From Pedobacter cryoconitis (GTDB taxonomy: Bacteria; Bacteroidota; Bacteroidia; Sphingobacteriales; Sphingobacteriaceae), in assembly GCA_019352875.1 (NCBI GenBank), contig JAAAFW010000004.1, positions 142,522 through 206,521 on the forward strand: a DNA stretch of 64,000 bases. Reading direction: 5' to 3'. This document shows positions 45,378 through 54,253 of this stretch, piece by piece (position 1 is the stretch's first letter; each line of letters begins with the position of its first letter). The notes under the pieces are model-generated. The model had not been told where the DNA came from and made no database searches. It worked only from the letters and a program-made list of their open reading frames with translations. The translations under genes and the position numbers were made by a program.

Positions 45378-48300
45378 TTAAAAATCAAGACTCAGGTTAA
45401 AAAACATCCTGCGTGCGCTTGGATAAGGATTGACTTCGATATTATTTGCCAGACCAGCACCGAAATTGGATGCTTCCGGATCGTAACCAGAATATTTAGT
45501 GAACATTAGCAAATTATTGCCTGAAATTCCAACCTTAAAGCGCTTCACGTTATTCTTAAATAGTTTATTGGTGATTGCTGTGGGCATAGTATAATAAAGC
45601 CCTAGTTCACGCAATTTGATATAGGAAGCATCTTCTACAAATCTTCCGGCATTATTATAAGGTGCAGGTTCTCTTTGTTTACCATTTGGGATACCGTCAC
45701 CATTGTCATCGCCGAACCAGCCTTTGGTGGTACCACCCTCGTCGGTGGTGGTCGTACTCATATTAATATTGTCTCCGCCTTTTTTCCATTCAAAAAGGAA
45801 TGATAAGTCGAAGTTTTTATAGAAGTTAATTGAGTTACTCAAAGAAGCAGTAAAGTCCGGCTGTGAATTACCCCAGACAGTAAATACCCCTGGACTGATC
45901 TGTGGTGTGCCCACAATGGTTCCCAGTTTTTCACCCTCTTTGATCAGAAACGTGCCATAAGCGGAACCAAATCCACCAATTGTATAAGAAGGGATATCGA
46001 GTTTGCTGACTATAACTTTGTTCGACCAATACATAGCTCTTGCATTCCATTTGAAATTTGGCTTTTCAATAATTCTAGCCGAAAGACTTAGCTCTATACC
46101 AGTGTTTTTCAAGGCAGCGAGATTGCTTGGTATAGAAGTTACACCAGAAGCGGGGGAGAGGGACAATACCTGGATGTTGTTGGAGGTATTCTTGATATAG
46201 TAAGTGGCTTCCAGGGAGAGCAGATTATCAAATAAACCAATGTCAAGCCCCATTTCCAGCTCTTTTGCCGTCTCGGGACGCAGTAAACTATTACCGTAGG
46301 TAGCTGAAGAGGCAGAACCAAGCAAGCCACCTATGTTAGTACCGACCAGTGGTGTATAGATCGAACTAAAGCTTACTGGTCCGGCGGTTTCACCATAGGC
46401 AATGCGGGGTTTCAATTGTGAGATTACTTTCGTCTCAAACAGATTGAAATTTGTCAGGTTAATAGCGAGGGATGCTTTTGGAAATGCGTAGAACTTGTTT
46501 TCATCGCCATTCAGAGAGGATTTATCAAATCTCACACCGAGAGTAGCTATGAACTTATCATCAAAATTTGCTTCCTGTTGAGCAAAGATGCCCGCCTCCT
46601 GAATTTTTTCGAACAGTTGGTTTTGAACGGTTTGAATAGCAGCCTGCTTAATATTTCTCTGCTGCGGTGCTAATCCCTGGCCCCTGATAAATGCGAGGTC
46701 ATTTCTGGAGTCCAGTCTAACCAGTCCGGCCTGCGAATTCAAACCTAGCTTACCAATTTTCCAGTTATAAACAAAAGCTGCCTGTAAATTTGTATTAAAG
46801 CTTTCTTGCTTTCCATTCAGAATATCGCCCGGGTTAGCCAAGCCCCTTTGGTATTGTAAATCTTCAGGGAGGTAAATATTAGTCGTATTTTGGAGGTAAT
46901 CGAGTCCACCGTTAATCTGGATTTTGGCAAAGCTGTTATCTGTGCTGAATAAATTGATACCCAGGTTGAAAGATTGAATAAAGCGGTTAACCAGCGAGTT
47001 GTTAACGCCTTTATCAGTTAATGCAATCGGATTTTCTGTGAAATATGGGTTGTCCGGATAAGTGCCATCTGCATTTTTCTTCAGGTTGAAGTAATTGGGC
47101 GTGTAAGCAATTCCATATCCAACACTTGCTCCTGAGCGATTTTGATTGCCGGTAAAACCACGATCAGTATTTGATCTGATAAAATTACTGTTTACCGATA
47201 ACTGAATAAATTTTCCGATTTTCTGGTCGACATTTGCCCGGATAGAATATCTGTCGAAACCAGTGTTCTCCAGCAATCCATTCTCTTTGCTCATTCCCGC
47301 ACCAAGGAAATACTGCGTATTCTCACTACCGCCGGATATATTTAACCTGGTATTCGTGGAAATTCTGCGGTGGTTATAAAAGTAATCCTCATAATCTATA
47401 AAGTTTCCGGTCGACTGCGCATTTTTAAAACGTTCCAGCTCCAGATTACGCCTGGCTGTTTGCGCTGCGCTGGTGCCGGCATAGAAATAGTTTATTTTAT
47501 CTTCTGACCATGGATCCTGTCCCAGCATCTTTAGCGGTGTCGTCAACCCGATATCTTCGGAGAACGATATAGCCGTTTTGCCCGATTTTCCTTTTTTAGT
47601 GGTAATAATAATAACTCCTGCATTTGCCCTGGTGCCATAGATAGCAGCAGCAGAAGGACCTTTAAGGATTTCCATGTTTTCGATCTCGTCCGGATTGATA
47701 TCTGCGAGCCTGTTGGAACCGTCGTCCTGGTTTGTATTACCCGCCCCGGTTACTGTCGCACGACCGGTAGACTGAAATGAGTTATTAATGTAAACTCCAT
47801 CCAGAATAATTAAGGGCTGGGAAGCTCCGATCAAGCTGGAGAAACCTCTCAGCTGAATTGAAACACCGCCGCCCGGTGCACCACCATTAGATTTGATGCT
47901 GGCACCAGCTACTTTACCATATAGTGCTCCGTCTGTAGTTTGTGGACGGGTAACTCCGGTAATGTCCTTTGCAGATACTGAACTTATAGCATTAGCCAGA
48001 TTTTTACGCTTTACTGTGGAGGCAAGGCCGGATACGACGACCTCATCCAGCGTACTGTTCGTTTCATCGAGTTTCACGTTGAGCGTGGTGGTTCTCGCAT
48101 TTACACTTACTTCTTTGCTATCAAATCCTACCATGCTAAAAATAAGTGTACTGTTACCTTCAGGTACTTCAAAGCTGAAAGAACCGTCCCCATTGGCAAC
48201 AATTCCTCTGGCTGATCCTTTGAGTTTAATGCTTACTCCGGGAATTGCCTGGCCGCGCTGATCTGTGACTTTACCTTTGATGATAATGTCTTTTTGAATT

Positions 48301-48695
48301 TCGGGTACTCTTTCCTTCGTAGCTGCAGTTCCTGATTTTAACCTGACAACAACTGTCTGTTCTACCAGCTCATAAGAAAATGGCTGGTTTTTAAGGCAGA
48401 GATCCAATGCCTCTTTCAGCGTGGCATTTTCTATTTCAGCATTGACCGGACTTGCCAGGCCAAGTTGGTTTTCATCGTACCAGAAGCCATACTTACTTTG
48501 CTTTTCAATCAGCTTGAAAACTTGTTTCAGGTTTGCATTTCGGATGTTTAAGCTGATGGTTTGCTCCTTGGTATTTGCGGATACATTTAAGCTAATGATT
48601 AACAGCAGGAATAACGAGATATCCCTGAGGTAATGTTTGTTTAAATGCTCCGCCAGCCTGACATAGGCGTAGCGATAGCATGTATAAAAATTCAT
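45378..48695 (-). CDS. SusC/RagA-family TonB-dependent outer-membrane transporter with STN domain
   Basis: 1105 aa. N-terminal signal peptide (ending about residue 41), STN/secretin N domain at about 45-110 (ISLNIRNANLKQVFKLIEKQ), carboxypeptidase-like regulatory domain at about 135-215 (IIKGKVTDQRGQAIPGVSIK), plug domain with YGKVAGASIK and IYGTRANAGVIIITTKKG, and a 22-strand-type barrel to the C-terminal aromatic FNLSLDF. The STN domain is the part that talks to FecR, and FecR and an ECF sigma gene lie immediately upstream. Together with SusD it forms the outer-membrane import complex. The substrate is probably peptide, inferred from neighbours. Confidence 0.95.
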   Translation of the reverse strand: MNFYTCYRYAYVRLAEHLNKHYLRDISLFLLLIISLNVSANTKEQTISLNIRNANLKQVFKLIEKQSKYGFWYDENQLGLASPVNAEIENATLKEALDLCLKNQPFSYELVEQTVVVRLKSGTAATKERVPEIQKDIIIKGKVTDQRGQAIPGVSIKLKGSARGIVANGDGSFSFEVPEGNSTLIFSMVGFDSKEVSVNARTTTLNVKLDETNSTLDEVVVSGLASTVKRKNLANAISSVSAKDITGVTRPQTTDGALYGKVAGASIKSNGGAPGGGVSIQLRGFSSLIGASQPLIILDGVYINNSFQSTGRATVTGAGNTNQDDGSNRLADINPDEIENMEILKGPSAAAIYGTRANAGVIIITTKKGKSGKTAISFSEDIGLTTPLKMLGQDPWSEDKINYFYAGTSAAQTARRNLELERFKNAQSTGNFIDYEDYFYNHRRISTNTRLNISGGSENTQYFLGAGMSKENGLLENTGFDRYSIRANVDQKIGKFIQLSVNSNFIRSNTDRGFTGNQNRSGASVGYGIAYTPNYFNLKKNADGTYPDNPYFTENPIALTDKGVNNSLVNRFIQSFNLGINLFSTDNSFAKIQINGGLDYLQNTTNIYLPEDLQYQRGLANPGDILNGKQESFNTNLQAAFVYNWKIGKLGLNSQAGLVRLDSRNDLAFIRGQGLAPQQRNIKQAAIQTVQNQLFEKIQEAGIFAQQEANFDDKFIATLGVRFDKSSLNGDENKFYAFPKASLAINLTNFNLFETKVISQLKPRIAYGETAGPVSFSSIYTPLVGTNIGGLLGSASSATYGNSLLRPETAKELEMGLDIGLFDNLLSLEATYYIKNTSNNIQVLSLSPASGVTSIPSNLAALKNTGIELSLSARIIEKPNFKWNARAMYWSNKVIVSKLDIPSYTIGGFGSAYGTFLIKEGEKLGTIVGTPQISPGVFTVWGNSQPDFTASLSNSINFYKNFDLSFLFEWKKGGDNINMSTTTTDEGGTTKGWFGDDNGDGIPNGKQREPAPYNNAGRFVEDASYIKLRELGLYYTMPTAITNKLFKNNVKRFKVGISGNNLLMFTKYSGYDPEASNFGAGLANNIEVNPYPSARRMFFNLSLDF

Positions 48696-48787
48696 ACTTT
48701 TGTTTGGTTAGGTGGTTAATAAAAAATTCGAAAGATTGCCGTTGTAAACGGGGTTAATCCACTAACATGTTGCGTAAAGCAGCACCG

Positions 48788-48820
48788 CCGGTTGTGTTGG
48801 AGCACAACCGGTTTTTTTTT
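48788..48820 (+). terminator. Plus-strand terminator in the susC leader (antisense orientation)
   Basis: A 9-bp stem (CCGGTTGTG 48788-48796 with CACAACCGG 48803-48811) is followed by nine T. It faces opposite to the sus genes. A -7-like TACTTTTG lies at 48695-48702, without a clear -33 element. This could end a small antisense RNA over the susC leader, or be a leader hairpin of the minus strand. Confidence 0.6.
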
Positions 48821-48906
48821 AGCGGGATCTTATTAACCTGAGTTAGCTTGAGTTTTTGTTCATCTGGTTTGGTTTAGGTTGGTTGATATTTTTATTGCTG
48901 GTTGAT

Positions 48907-50082
48907 TCAGGATTTAATAATCAGGCTGGTTATTCCTGATTTCTGTTCAAGTTTAAAATGAATATTACTGAGCTCCATGATTTTAAGGAGGGAAGACAGA
49001 TTAGAAGATCGGGGTACTCTTCCCGTGAATGTCCGCCGGGAGATTTCACCTTCGTACCGGACATCAATATTATACCATCTGGAGACTTGCTGCATGATGG
49101 TCTGGATATCTGCGGCATTGAAAATGATATATCCATTTTTCCAGCCCATAGCGGTGTCCATATCAGCTTTCCGGATACGGATTTCGCTTTTTTCTGCCGT
49201 TATAACCGACTGTTGTCCAGGTTTTAGAGTTGCAGATGATGCCTGCTGATATCTTTGTGTATTTGAGGATACGTCTACAGAACCTTCAGAAAGCGTGGTA
49301 ATGGTTTCGTGTTCATCCGAATAAGATTTGATGTTGAAATGTGTGCCCAAGACCTTAACCTGTTGATTCTCAGTTTTAACTATAAAAGGCATTTCCCTAT
49401 TGGGCGCAACTTCAAAATAGGCTTCCCCGGCTAACTCTACAATTCGTTGTTTGCCGGTAAATACTGTTGGATATTTTAATGAAGAAGCTGCGTTCAGCCA
49501 GATCCTGGTGCCATCTGGCAGCGATAACTGGTATTGCCCGCCCTTTGGGGTTTCAATGATATTATAAGAAGGACGAGCTGTTGAGTTGTCCGCCTGGGTT
49601 GCTTGTTGCTGAGCTATTAATTGGTAAACTAGCTTTCCATCAGATGTTTTGGTTATAGTGAGGCCAGACTCAGCGGCTAATTTCCCGTTTTTGGCGTCGG
49701 TAAGACTGATCTTTTTTCCGTTAGCCAATGTGATAAATGCCTTATTTCCTCCTGCTTGCACATCTTTTTTAACAACAGTTTTCGCCATAGTAGGCCGGAC
49801 CGGTTGCTTGTCCATCTTAACTATACTAAAATAATCGGCAATGATCAAGCTTGCAGCGGTTGCGATAGTGGCAGGTATCCAATAAGATGGTTGTCTTCGG
49901 GAAGGATTCGTAATGGATTGCAGACCGTCTTTGACAGCTTTTTTTGGATCAGGATCTTCTGAAGGATAATCTTGCCCGGCCGCCAGTTGTTCATACCAGC
50001 TTTCCACTAGTGTGCGTTCAGCTGCAGTGGCTTGTCCAGATATATATCTGTCAAGTAATATTTTAGCCTGCTCCTTGTCCAT
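48907..50082 (-). CDS. FecR-family anti-sigma factor
   Basis: 391 aa. N-terminal anti-sigma region (KILLDRYISGQATAAERTLV), membrane helix at about 67-86 (YWIPATIATAASLIIADYFS), FecR domain at about 190-285 (GGQYQLSLPDGTRIWLNAAS, ... LKYPTVFTGKQRIVELAGEA), and a C-terminal DUF4974 domain at about 315-390 (IMQQVSRWYNIDVRYEGEIS). It receives the loaded-receptor signal from the STN domain of SusC and releases the sigma factor. It is directly upstream of susC (211-bp gap) and downstream of the ECF sigma gene. Confidence 0.95.
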   Translation of the reverse strand: MDKEQAKILLDRYISGQATAAERTLVESWYEQLAAGQDYPSEDPDPKKAVKDGLQSITNPSRRQPSYWIPATIATAASLIIADYFSIVKMDKQPVRPTMAKTVVKKDVQAGGNKAFITLANGKKISLTDAKNGKLAAESGLTITKTSDGKLVYQLIAQQQATQADNSTARPSYNIIETPKGGQYQLSLPDGTRIWLNAASSLKYPTVFTGKQRIVELAGEAYFEVAPNREMPFIVKTENQQVKVLGTHFNIKSYSDEHETITTLSEGSVDVSSNTQRYQQASSATLKPGQQSVITAEKSEIRIRKADMDTAMGWKNGYIIFNAADIQTIMQQVSRWYNIDVRYEGEISRRTFTGRVPRSSNLSSLLKIMELSNIHFKLEQKSGITSLIIKS

Positions 50083-50150
50083 ATATGATCTTCTACACTA
50101 AAGACACTTAAAGTATACTTTGGGGGTAGGAGAATTAGATATTTATTTTT

Positions 50151-50744
50151 CTAGTCCAGAAATACAGAGAAGATAATCCAGATTTTCACGAAAATAAATG
50201 CGTCAATTTTTAGTCGTAATGATTTCAGGGCATTATTAATTTGTGTTTTTACTGTTTTATCTGAAATTTCCAGTCTTGAAGCAATTTCTTTATGTGTCAG
50301 GTATTCCTTACGGCTAAGTTCAAAGATCCTGCGCATTTTAGGGGGGAGACGATCAATTTCTGCATTAATGCTTTTCTGCAGTTCTTTTTCGTGGATATTG
50401 TCCAATATGGGGTTATCATTATGTTGGGTGAAAAGAGCAAGATTACCCAGGTAATCAAACTTAACCCGTTGCTGCCGTATGAGGTTGAGGATTCTGTTCC
50501 TGAGGCTAACGTATAAATATGCCGATAACTTTGTCTGCCCGGATAGTCCGGTTGATTTAGCGTGGAAATTTAAAAATAATTCCTGCACGACGTCTTTAGC
50601 CTCTTCCTCATCGTGGAGCATTCTTAAAGCATGGCTATACAGAACCGGCCAGTAAATTTTATAGATAAAGGTAAAAGCCTGTTCATCACCGGAAATTAGT
50701 CGTTTCAGCAAATCAGGCTCATCTATATCATTTGGGGCACTCAT
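50151..50744 (-). CDS. ECF RNA polymerase sigma factor
   Basis: 197 aa. Region 2 (FIYKIYWPVLYSHALRMLHD, EEEAKDVVQELFLNFHAKS) and region 4 (DRLPPKMRRIFELSRKEYLT, HKEIASRLEISDKTVKTQIN) both intact. It is the partner of the FecR gene 68 bp downstream. Expected to transcribe the susC-susD-peptidase unit in response to nutrient binding. Confidence 0.93.
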   Translation of the reverse strand: MSAPNDIDEPDLLKRLISGDEQAFTFIYKIYWPVLYSHALRMLHDEEEAKDVVQELFLNFHAKSTGLSGQTKLSAYLYVSLRNRILNLIRQQRVKFDYLGNLALFTQHNDNPILDNIHEKELQKSINAEIDRLPPKMRRIFELSRKEYLTHKEIASRLEISDKTVKTQINNALKSLRLKIDAFIFVKIWIIFSVFLD

Positions 50745-50880
50745 TTAAATACACTTTAAGATGAAATAAATCTAATACTTATTTCATGGAAGAAAAATTA
50801 ATATGAAATTATAAAAAGGGTGCCTGAATATGGTTGATTTTAGCGGAAAAACTGTTCTGATGCTGTATTTAAAATACATA

Positions 50881-50906
50881 AGGCTTACCGATTAACCGAT
50901 AAGCCT
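50881..50906 (-). terminator. Terminator after the MFS gene
   Basis: A 10-bp stem with one G-U pair and a 6-nt loop lies 45 bp after the minus-strand MFS stop. T-rich sequence follows (TATGTATTTT) on that strand. Confidence 0.6.
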
Positions 50907-50951
50907 CATGTATTAAGCCTAAAATTGCCGTTATGTATTTATTAATTTAGA

Positions 50952-52181
50952 TTATACGGCTTTTTTTTGCTCGATATTCGGTAAAAAGACTGTGATAATA
51001 CCTATTAGCGGCAGAAATGCACAGATTTGGAATATATACTCGATGCTTGTTTTATCTGCAATCCAACCCAGAACAGCAGAACCTAAACCGCCCATGCCAA
51101 ATGCAAAGCCGAAGAATAAACCGGCAATCATTCCTACTTTGCCCGGTACCAGATCAGTTGCATAAACCAAAATTGCTGAAAACGCCGAGGAAATAATCAC
51201 GCCGATTAAAACCGCCAGTACCACTGTCCATGCGAGATCTGCATGTGGCAATAGTAAAGTGAATGGCGCGGCACCAAGAATGGAAATCCAGATAATATAT
51301 TTCCGGCCAAAACGGTCACCCAATGGTCCGCCGATAACTGTACCTGCGGCAACAGCAGCAAGGAATGCAAACAGGTACATTTGAGATTGTTGAACAGTTA
51401 TATGAAACTTATCAATTAAATAGAAGGTAAAATAACTGGTCATACTAGCCATGTAAAAATACTTGGAGAAGATTAATACCAACAGAATACCAATAGAATA
51501 CATTATCCGTTTCTTGCTGAATGCCGGTTTCTCTTCGTTAGCAGTTTTTACCTGATTTTGTGTACGGAGCAGCATATGTTCCCCATACCATTTACCAATT
51601 CTGTTCAGAATTATAATGGCAACGACCGCGGCAACTGCGAACCAGATGATATAAAATTGTCCGTAAGGCATGACGATCAAAGCTGCAAGTAAGGGGCCGA
51701 TAGCACTTCCGGCATTACCACCCAGCTGAAATATAGATTGTGCCAGGCCTTTTTTTCCGCCGGAGGCCAGATAAGCAACACGGGAAGACTCCGGGTGGAA
51801 AACTGACGAGCCCATACCTATTAAGCTGACAGATATTAAAATGGTCAGAAAACTTGACGCCAGCGAAATACAGATCAAGCCAATCAGTGTAAAGCCCATT
51901 CCAATAGCCAGTGAGTTGGGCATAGGTTTTTTATCTGTATAAAAACCTATAAAGGGTTGGAGCAGAGATGCTGTAAGCTGGAAAGTAAGCGTGATCAGGC
52001 CAATCTGTGTGAAGGATAGATTGAAATTCGTTTTCATTAAAGGATATACGGCAGGGATAACTGACTGCATCATATCATTTAAGAGGTGCGTAAAGCTGAT
52101 GGTAAATAAGATAGAGTATACGGTTCCTGTAACTATGGCTTTTGCAGGTGCCGTCTCAGTAGAGATAATACTGGCTTTCAT
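50952..52181 (-). CDS. MFS transporter, fosmidomycin-resistance (Fsr)-like
   Basis: 409 aa with 12 hydrophobic segments. The Fsr signatures are present: SFTHLLNDMMQSVIPAVYPL, SLIGMGSSVFHPESSRVAYL and GLAQSIFQLGGNAGSAIGPL. This family exports fosmidomycin and other small compounds; the natural substrate is uncertain. It is 37 bp downstream of a FadR-type regulator in the same direction, so it is likely co-transcribed and regulated by it. A terminator-like hairpin follows. Confidence 0.87.
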   Translation of the reverse strand: MKASIISTETAPAKAIVTGTVYSILFTISFTHLLNDMMQSVIPAVYPLMKTNFNLSFTQIGLITLTFQLTASLLQPFIGFYTDKKPMPNSLAIGMGFTLIGLICISLASSFLTILISVSLIGMGSSVFHPESSRVAYLASGGKKGLAQSIFQLGGNAGSAIGPLLAALIVMPYGQFYIIWFAVAAVVAIIILNRIGKWYGEHMLLRTQNQVKTANEEKPAFSKKRIMYSIGILLVLIFSKYFYMASMTSYFTFYLIDKFHITVQQSQMYLFAFLAAVAAGTVIGGPLGDRFGRKYIIWISILGAAPFTLLLPHADLAWTVVLAVLIGVIISSAFSAILVYATDLVPGKVGMIAGLFFGFAFGMGGLGSAVLGWIADKTSIEYIFQICAFLPLIGIITVFLPNIEQKKAV

Positions 52182-52218
52182 GGGAAATTAATATGCTGTA
52201 TTGGTTTTAAAATTAGGT

Positions 52219-52875
52219 TTACTGGGAGATATGTCCGATGATTTTAGCTGCTGTATTCCAGGCTTTTTTTGGGTCGGCAGCAATAATATTCTTTAATAAT
52301 TGCTCGTGTAATTGCTGTGATTCGGCAAAAGCAGTTGTGTCTGAATATATCTCAAGAAACCATTTTTTTAGATGGACAGACGTAGAACGGTAAAGATCAC
52401 TCAGAATATTGTTTTTTGAAGCAACTGAAATAGCATTGTGAAAGTTGATGTCTGCTTCAATACAAGCCTCAAGTGTTCCTGCCAAAGCGGCATTTTTTCT
52501 ATCCAGCAGATGCTTTCTAATTAACAAAATATCTTCCTCTGTGCGATTTAATGCAGCTTTCTCAGCAATTTTCATTTCAATGATCTGACGTACTTCATCC
52601 AGGTCCCTTGAATTCGCCCGGAGCAGTATCTGATCCATCGGTTCATTGTTATCGGTTGTTTTTTGGATAAAGGTCCCGATTCCCTGCTGTACTTTCAGCA
52701 TACCCGAGTTGGAAAGGATTTTAATTGCCTCGCGGATGGTAGAGCGTCCCACGCCGAAATGTTTCATGAGCTCAGGTTCAATCGGAAGTTTTTCACCAGT
52801 CTGGTATTGTCCGGAAGAAATCTGCTGTTTGATATTATCGGCTACTTCGTCTGCCAGCGACATTTTTCGAATCAT
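52219..52875 (-). CDS. FadR-type GntR transcriptional regulator
   Basis: 218 aa. GntR winged HTH at about 5-72 (LADEVADNIKQQISSGQYQT, GVGRSTIREAIKILSNSGML), then an FCD helical ligand domain at about 90-215 with metal-ligand-like His and Asp residues (ADINFHNAIS). A symmetrical element lies upstream at 52891-52911. The gene heads a unit with the Fsr-like exporter. The effector is unknown but FCD proteins often bind small carboxylates. Confidence 0.92.
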   Translation of the reverse strand: MIRKMSLADEVADNIKQQISSGQYQTGEKLPIEPELMKHFGVGRSTIREAIKILSNSGMLKVQQGIGTFIQKTTDNNEPMDQILLRANSRDLDEVRQIIEMKIAEKAALNRTEEDILLIRKHLLDRKNAALAGTLEACIEADINFHNAISVASKNNILSDLYRSTSVHLKKWFLEIYSDTTAFAESQQLHEQLLKNIIAADPKKAWNTAAKIIGHISQ

Positions 52876-52890
52876 AAACTATAGCTTTTT

Positions 52891-52911
52891 TTCATCATAT
52901 CATCTGATGAA
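52891..52911. promoter_or_regulatory. Probable GntR/FadR operator
   Basis: TTCATCA (52891-52897) and TGATGAA (52905-52911) are perfect inverted arms around a 7-bp centre; within them TCATC-T-GATGA is a second palindrome. It lies 16-36 bp before the GntR start, matching autoregulation. Confidence 0.6.
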
Positions 52912-53019
52912 TCCAAAAGTATAGATTTGTTCGGGAAATCAAAAAAAATGTTTGATTTTTCTGAAAATATTTATCCGTATTATCTTGAAAACATGAAATG
53001 ATTCTCTGATCTTTAAAAG

Positions 53020-53388
53020 ATGGGGACACTAGCTTTGGTAATTATCAGTATCGTAATTGCAATACATCTTTATATTGTGTGGATGGAAATGTTCGCATGG
53101 GAAACACTTGGAAGAAAAGTGTTTAAAGGCGCGCTTCGCGACGAATTATTCAAACCGACCAAAGGTTTGGCGGCCAATCAGGGATTGTACAATGGTTTTC
53201 TGGCCGCCGGTTTAATATGGAGTTTTTTAATCACCGACCCTATCTGGAGTGACCATGTAGCCTTTTTCTTTCTTGGATGTGTTGCAATAGCGGGAATTTA
53301 TGGAGCAATTTCGGCATCCAAAAAGATTTTGTTCGTACAGACTTTACCTGCACTTGCAGGGATACTTGCCCTATGGCTGAAGTCTTAA
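53020..53388 (+). CDS. DUF1304 membrane protein
   Basis: 122 aa, four predicted helices. The N-terminus (ALVIISIVIAIHLYIVWMEM, FAWETLGRKVF) and NQGLYNGFLAAGLIW are characteristic of DUF1304 integral membrane proteins. Function unknown. It is convergent with the AraC gene, with adjacent stop codons. Confidence 0.88.
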   Translation: MGTLALVIISIVIAIHLYIVWMEMFAWETLGRKVFKGALRDELFKPTKGLAANQGLYNGFLAAGLIWSFLITDPIWSDHVAFFFLGCVAIAGIYGAISASKKILFVQTLPALAGILALWLKS

Positions 53389-54192
53389 TTAGATTAGTGT
53401 TGGAGGAGCGCCGTATTGTTTCTTAAAGGCATAAGAAAAATGGGAGAGGTCTTCAAAACCCAGATCCATATAAACTGCTGAAGGAGACTGTCCTTTCTCT
53501 TTGATCAGAAAATAGGCTTCCTGTAAACGGCGTTGTAATAACCAGCGGGAAGGTGTGATGTTGTACAATTTTTCGAAATCACGTTTAAAGGTCGAAAGGC
53601 TTCTGCCTGTCAGATAGGCAAATTTGTTCAGATCTACGTTAAAATGGAAATTTCTATTCATAAATGCTTCGAGATTAATTTTTCCAGGCTCATTGAAATC
53701 AAAAAGTATGTCCTGGACTTCTGGATTAATCATTAGCATAAGCTGTATTGCTTCCTTAATTTTTAGTCTCATCAGCTTCATCTTTTCCTCTCCAGGCAAT
53801 TGCAGGTAAACAAAAAGTGACTCTTTAAAGCTTTGATAAACAGGATGGTTGTTCAGTATGATGACTGCGTCGTCAGCAGCTGCTTTTTTTTGTGCTTTAA
53901 CATTGAATTCCCTGCTGAATTCTCTTAATGTTTCCTGATCCAGATAAACGGAAAGAGATTTAAATTCTCCATCTTCGGGCGGTTGTTTTTCAAATTTTGC
54001 CAGGTGATTTCTACGGCTTAAGCGGCAGTCCCCCTGCTCGAAAAGATATGTTTTCTTACCATCATTTATTTTAAGTGTGCCGGCAATCTGGAAGCTGAAG
54101 ACATGTTCCGGGATAAATTGTTCTCCTTCGCGGCTTCTGGTAAAGTAACAGCTATAGAGTATTCCAGGTTTATTGCTTTGTGAATCGACCAT
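53389..54192 (-). CDS. AraC-family transcriptional regulator
   Basis: 267 aa. An N-terminal cupin-type domain (EHVFSFQIAGTLKINDGKKT, ... FEQGDCRLSRRNHLAKFEKQ) and C-terminal double HTH at about 170-265: FNVDLNKFAYLTGRSLSTFK and SAVYMDLGFEDLSHFSYAFK. It lies downstream of the aldehyde dehydrogenase gene on the same strand, 61 bp after it. Direct repeats in front of that gene, 22 bp apart, are possible binding sites for this regulator. Confidence 0.9.
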   Translation of the reverse strand: MVDSQSNKPGILYSCYFTRSREGEQFIPEHVFSFQIAGTLKINDGKKTYLFEQGDCRLSRRNHLAKFEKQPPEDGEFKSLSVYLDQETLREFSREFNVKAQKKAAADDAVIILNNHPVYQSFKESLFVYLQLPGEEKMKLMRLKIKEAIQLMLMINPEVQDILFDFNEPGKINLEAFMNRNFHFNVDLNKFAYLTGRSLSTFKRDFEKLYNITPSRWLLQRRLQEAYFLIKEKGQSPSAVYMDLGFEDLSHFSYAFKKQYGAPPTLI

Positions 54193-54253
54193 TATATTAT
54201 GATTTAATCAGGACCAGCTTTTAAGATTGTACTGGCCCTGAATTTAACATTAT

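Noticed and set aside
47893..48261. 122-codon plus-strand frame inside susC
   Set aside because: It lies antisense to the conserved plug and regulatory domains of SusC and shows no protein features.
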